Source: Candidatus Magnetominusculus sp. LBB02
GTDB taxonomy: Bacteria > Nitrospirota > Thermodesulfovibrionia > Thermodesulfovibrionales > Magnetobacteriaceae
DNA: 38,997 nt
Direction: 5' to 3'
Assembly: GCA_022321325.1 (NCBI GenBank)
Contig: JAKOEO010000006.1
Coordinates: 25,501 to 64,497 of the forward strand
Shown here one piece after another: positions 36,005 through 38,997 of the stretch. Below the pieces are notes generated by a model. It was not told the origin of the DNA. It searched no databases and saw only the letters and a list, made by a program, of their open reading frames with translations. Each line of letters starts with the position of its first letter. Position 1 is the first letter of the stretch. The translations under genes and the position numbers were made by a program.

Positions 36005-37288
36005 TTAATAAATTATTTCGCCTGTGAGGTCATATTCCTCGGCGCCCGTTATTTGAACGGTAACAAAATCGTCTGCGCTGAAACCATCGGGGAGCTTTTC
36101 GATAAATACGCAGCCGTCTATTTCCGGGGCATGGCAGTATAAGCGGGCGGCTGCTGTGCCCTCATGAACTTCGTCAACCAGAGCCTTAAACTGCATTCCA
36201 ACTAACGCACAGTTCTTTTCGTAGTGAATTTCAGCCTGCAAGGACATAAGCTCCTCTACACGGCGCTGCGCGGTCTTTTTTGTAACTTTCTCAGGCATTG
36301 CACAGGCGGCAGTTCCCTCTTCGTCCGAATAGGCAAAGACGCCTAACCTGTCAAATCTCACCTCTTCTATAAATGACAAGAGCGCCTTAAAATCCCTCGC
36401 GCCCTCGCCGGGAAATCCGGCCATCAGCGTGGTTCTAAGACATACATCAGGCAGATGACGCCGTATCCTCTCAAATAACTCAATATAACCAGCGCGCGAC
36501 CCCGAACGTCCCATCGCCCGCAGTATGCCCTCCTCAGAGTGCTGAATTGGAATATCGAGATATTTCACCACCTTGTCGTGCCGCTTGATGCAGTCAATCA
36601 GCCCGCCGGTTACCGAAGTTGGATATAAATACAGCATGCGTATCCAGAAATCCCCGTCTAAAGAGGCGAGGGCGTCTATGAGTGAAACGAGGTCACCGCC
36701 CGTGTCAGTGCCAAAAGAGGCGCTGTCCTGGGCTACAAGTATCAGCTCTTTCTTGCCGACACCAAGGTGTGTCTTTGCCTCTTCTATTATGCTGTCTAAG
36801 GTGGCGCTCTTAAAGCGCCCGCGGATTGACGGTATGGCGCAGAAGCGGCAGCCCCTGTTACATCCCTCGGCTATCTTCAGGTATGCGTATGGTTGGTGCG
36901 CCGTGGTTTGATTTGCCGGCGTTATGGCAGGCCCGTTATATTCAATACTCTTACAATACTCAACTATCGCCCTGTCTTGCCCTATGCCGAAAATAGCGTC
37001 TATTTCCGGTATTTCTCTTATCAACTCTTCCTTATACCTCTGTGCGAGACATCCAAAGACTATGAGCCTTGTTCCATCGGTTTTCAGCGTGGCAAGTGCC
37101 AGGATTTCGTCAATGGATTGCCGCTTTGCGTCTTCGATAAACCCGCATGTGTTTATGAGTATAACTTTGGCCTCATCAGGCGTCTCGGTACACGTAAACC
37201 CCTCGGCTGTAAATGCGGCAGCAAGGTGGCTGCTATCAACCTGATTTTTAGGACAGCCAAGCGTAATTATTGACAGGGGGGGCCTCAT
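36005..37288 (-). CDS. rimO: ribosomal protein S12 methylthiotransferase
   Basis: ITLGCPKNQVDS, INTCGFIEDAKRQSIDEIL, IAEGCNRGCRFCAIPSIRGRFKS; C-terminal TRAM-like domain. Confidence 0.95.
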   Translation of the reverse strand: MRPPLSIITLGCPKNQVDSSHLAAAFTAEGFTCTETPDEAKVILINTCGFIEDAKRQSIDEILALATLKTDGTRLIVFGCLAQRYKEELIREIPEIDAIFGIGQDRAIVEYCKSIEYNGPAITPANQTTAHQPYAYLKIAEGCNRGCRFCAIPSIRGRFKSATLDSIIEEAKTHLGVGKKELILVAQDSASFGTDTGGDLVSLIDALASLDGDFWIRMLYLYPTSVTGGLIDCIKRHDKVVKYLDIPIQHSEEGILRAMGRSGSRAGYIELFERIRRHLPDVCLRTTLMAGFPGEGARDFKALLSFIEEVRFDRLGVFAYSDEEGTAACAMPEKVTKKTAQRRVEELMSLQAEIHYEKNCALVGMQFKALVDEVHEGTAAARLYCHAPEIDGCVFIEKLPDGFSADDFVTVQITGAEEYDLTGEIIY

Positions 37289-37746
37289 GCCGTGGTTTCG
37301 CGAAGTCTCTTTCTCTGTCTGTACCTGAAGACATAGAGCATTATATAGTAACTCAAAATACCGCCGATTAACGCAACCACTGTTGAACCTACAAAAAAAG
37401 GCAGCAGAAAGGCATTTAACTCATCAACTACATTAGAAAACGTAAGATGCTTGAAATTAAACTCAATGATGCACAGGTCACTGCCGAGCAGCTTTATCCC
37501 GACCCATGTGCTAAACGTATAAATCGGCACCATGGTCAATGGATTGGTAATATAAACGCCCGTAATCGTAGCGGGCTTATTCAGTCTGAAAAGCCATGCC
37601 GCTAAAATGCCCAAAGGCGTATGTATCCCAAAGAGCGGCGACATGCCTATCATCGTCCCAACGCCAAATGACAGAGCCATCATTGTCGGCGTGTCGTTTT
37701 GCCCCATCAGGGAGTTAAACATATCCTTAAATTTTGAAATGATCAT
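37285..37746 (-). CDS. DUF2062 domain membrane protein
   Basis: ALSFGVGTMIGMSPLFGIHTPLGILAAWLFRLNKPATITGVYITNPLTMVPIY. Confidence 0.8.
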   Translation of the reverse strand: MIISKFKDMFNSLMGQNDTPTMMALSFGVGTMIGMSPLFGIHTPLGILAAWLFRLNKPATITGVYITNPLTMVPIYTFSTWVGIKLLGSDLCIIEFNFKHLTFSNVVDELNAFLLPFFVGSTVVALIGGILSYYIMLYVFRYRQRKRLRETTA

Positions 37747-37748
37747 AC

Positions 37749-38747
37749 TTAAATAAAATGCACGTAGCCGCAGTCCGCCAAATCCTTTGCGTCATTGTTT
37801 TTGTCAATCATAACAAGCCCGGTGTCTGTTATGTCTCCAATATAGCGGGCTGTGTCTATATCCTCTGCGCTGGTAAACAGGTACTCGTAGTCTTCGCCGC
37901 CGCAAAGGCTGAAGTGAAGGGGGTCTTTGTCTAATAATTCTGATGCGGCAAGCATGTGGGAGGACATTGGAAGTTTATTTTCGTAAATTACGGCGCCAAC
38001 GCCGCTCTCTGCACAGAGCCGTCTGAGGTCAAGCGCAAGGCCGTCGCTTATATCCATCATTGCGCTTGCCGCCGACGCTCCTAAGCTTGGCTTTAGAACT
38101 ATAGGCATAAGGTGCCTGTGAATAAGCGGTCTCATCGCAGGCCACGGCATGGGCCTGTCAGGCCCATTGTCCTTGTCAAGCTCAACCGGCGCCATAATAT
38201 GCCTGAGAAGCTCAAGGCCGCAGGCCGAATCCCCAAGCGCCCCGGTAACGTATATCTTATCGCCGACGCGGGCGCCGCTTCTTGTAATGGGTTTCTCGGC
38301 AAAACCCATTACTATGCCTGTTACCACAATGCCTGATTTGGAGGATGTAATATCACCGCCGACAAGCCCCGCGCCATAGAGGTCTAAGGCGTCTTTTACG
38401 CCCGATAAAAATTCTTTGGCAAATTTCTCTGAGGTATCAGGTGCAAATGCAGCGGTTAGTAAGAACCAGTTTGGCGTGCCGCCCATCGCATATATATCGC
38501 TTACGTTAACTGAAACCAGTTTAAATCCAACCTGATATGCCGTGGCAAAGGTCATGTCGAAATGTATCCCTTCGCACATCGTATCAGCGCTGATAAGCAA
38601 ACCCTCTCTGCCGCCAACCCGCAGCACGGCGGCGTCGTCGCCAATGCCTATCGCCACATCTTTTAATAAAGCTGAGGAGAACTCACTGCGTATGTGCCTT
38701 ATAAGCGAAAGCTCTCCAATTTTGACAGCACTGTCAGAGACAGTCAT
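37749..38747 (-). CDS. thiL: thiamine-monophosphate kinase
   Basis: GIGDDAAVLRV, VNVSDIYAMGGTPNWFLL, GGDITSS, DISDGLALDLRRLC, CGGEDYEYLFT. Confidence 0.95.
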   Translation of the reverse strand: MTVSDSAVKIGELSLIRHIRSEFSSALLKDVAIGIGDDAAVLRVGGREGLLISADTMCEGIHFDMTFATAYQVGFKLVSVNVSDIYAMGGTPNWFLLTAAFAPDTSEKFAKEFLSGVKDALDLYGAGLVGGDITSSKSGIVVTGIVMGFAEKPITRSGARVGDKIYVTGALGDSACGLELLRHIMAPVELDKDNGPDRPMPWPAMRPLIHRHLMPIVLKPSLGASAASAMMDISDGLALDLRRLCAESGVGAVIYENKLPMSSHMLAASELLDKDPLHFSLCGGEDYEYLFTSAEDIDTARYIGDITDTGLVMIDKNNDAKDLADCGYVHFI

Positions 38748-38997
38748 AGTTTGGTGTTTTTGGGTTCAGCCTTCGTGGACTGTCCTCCCTTAGCGTTGCC
38801 ATTTTTCAGGGCGATAGCCAGAACCTGATCCATAGTGTCTACAAATATGAACTCCATGTCTTTCTTGATATATTTCGGAATATCCTCAAGGTCTTTTTCA
38901 TTTCTCTTAGGGACAATTATCTTTTTTATTCCCATGCGTTTTGCGGCGAGGGATTTTTCCTTGAGACCGCCTATGGCCAGGACGGTGCCGCGAAGCG
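38744..38997 (-). CDS. lon: C-terminus of ATP-dependent protease Lon (5' part beyond window)
   Basis: Open frame to the window end: RGTVLAIGGLKEKSLAAKRMGIKKIIVPKRNEKDLEDIPKYIKKDMEFIFVDTMDQVL, typical Lon P-domain end. Confidence 0.92.
   Translation of the reverse strand, partial: LRGTVLAIGGLKEKSLAAKRMGIKKIIVPKRNEKDLEDIPKYIKKDMEFIFVDTMDQVLAIALKNGNAKGGQSTKAEPKNTKL

Noticed and set aside
1-38997. Integrated prophage or IS element
   Set aside because: No transposase, integrase, terminase or capsid-like ORFs seen; only small accessory patches.

Overview
This 39 kb window is gene-dense, mostly chromosomal bacterial DNA. The gene content suggests a Nitrospirota or deltaproteobacterial-like Gram-negative, but that is inference. 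Recognisable core genes are tsaD, lolA, rimO, thiL, the 3' end of lon, a copA-type P-ATPase, tRNA-Val(TAC) and a ferredoxin. There is a surface-polysaccharide block: rfbA, rfbB and rfbD (no rfbC seen), glf, a galE-like epimerase, a WbaP-like sugar transferase, a GT-C-like membrane protein, and a tandem pair of DUF1736/TPR membrane proteins. The most interesting parts are: (i) a kaiC-kaiB-histidine kinase operon with a 70-bp kaiC/kaiB overlap and no kaiA; (ii) divergent from it, a RuBisCO-like protein fused to a C-terminal cupin and lacking key carboxylase residues; (iii) an AT-rich insert with a TPR protein plus a HEPN-like protein; (iv) an exosortase-H-like gene followed by a membrane protein with no canonical start at its expected N-terminus; (v) a small accessory patch at about 6.95-8.1 kb with a consensus sigma70 promoter, a frameshifted gene, a RHH antitoxin-like gene and a near-perfect 35-nt palindrome; and (vi) a coiled-coil tail-anchored protein next to an unusual short-repeat array. 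All family calls come from reading motifs by eye; no database search was run.
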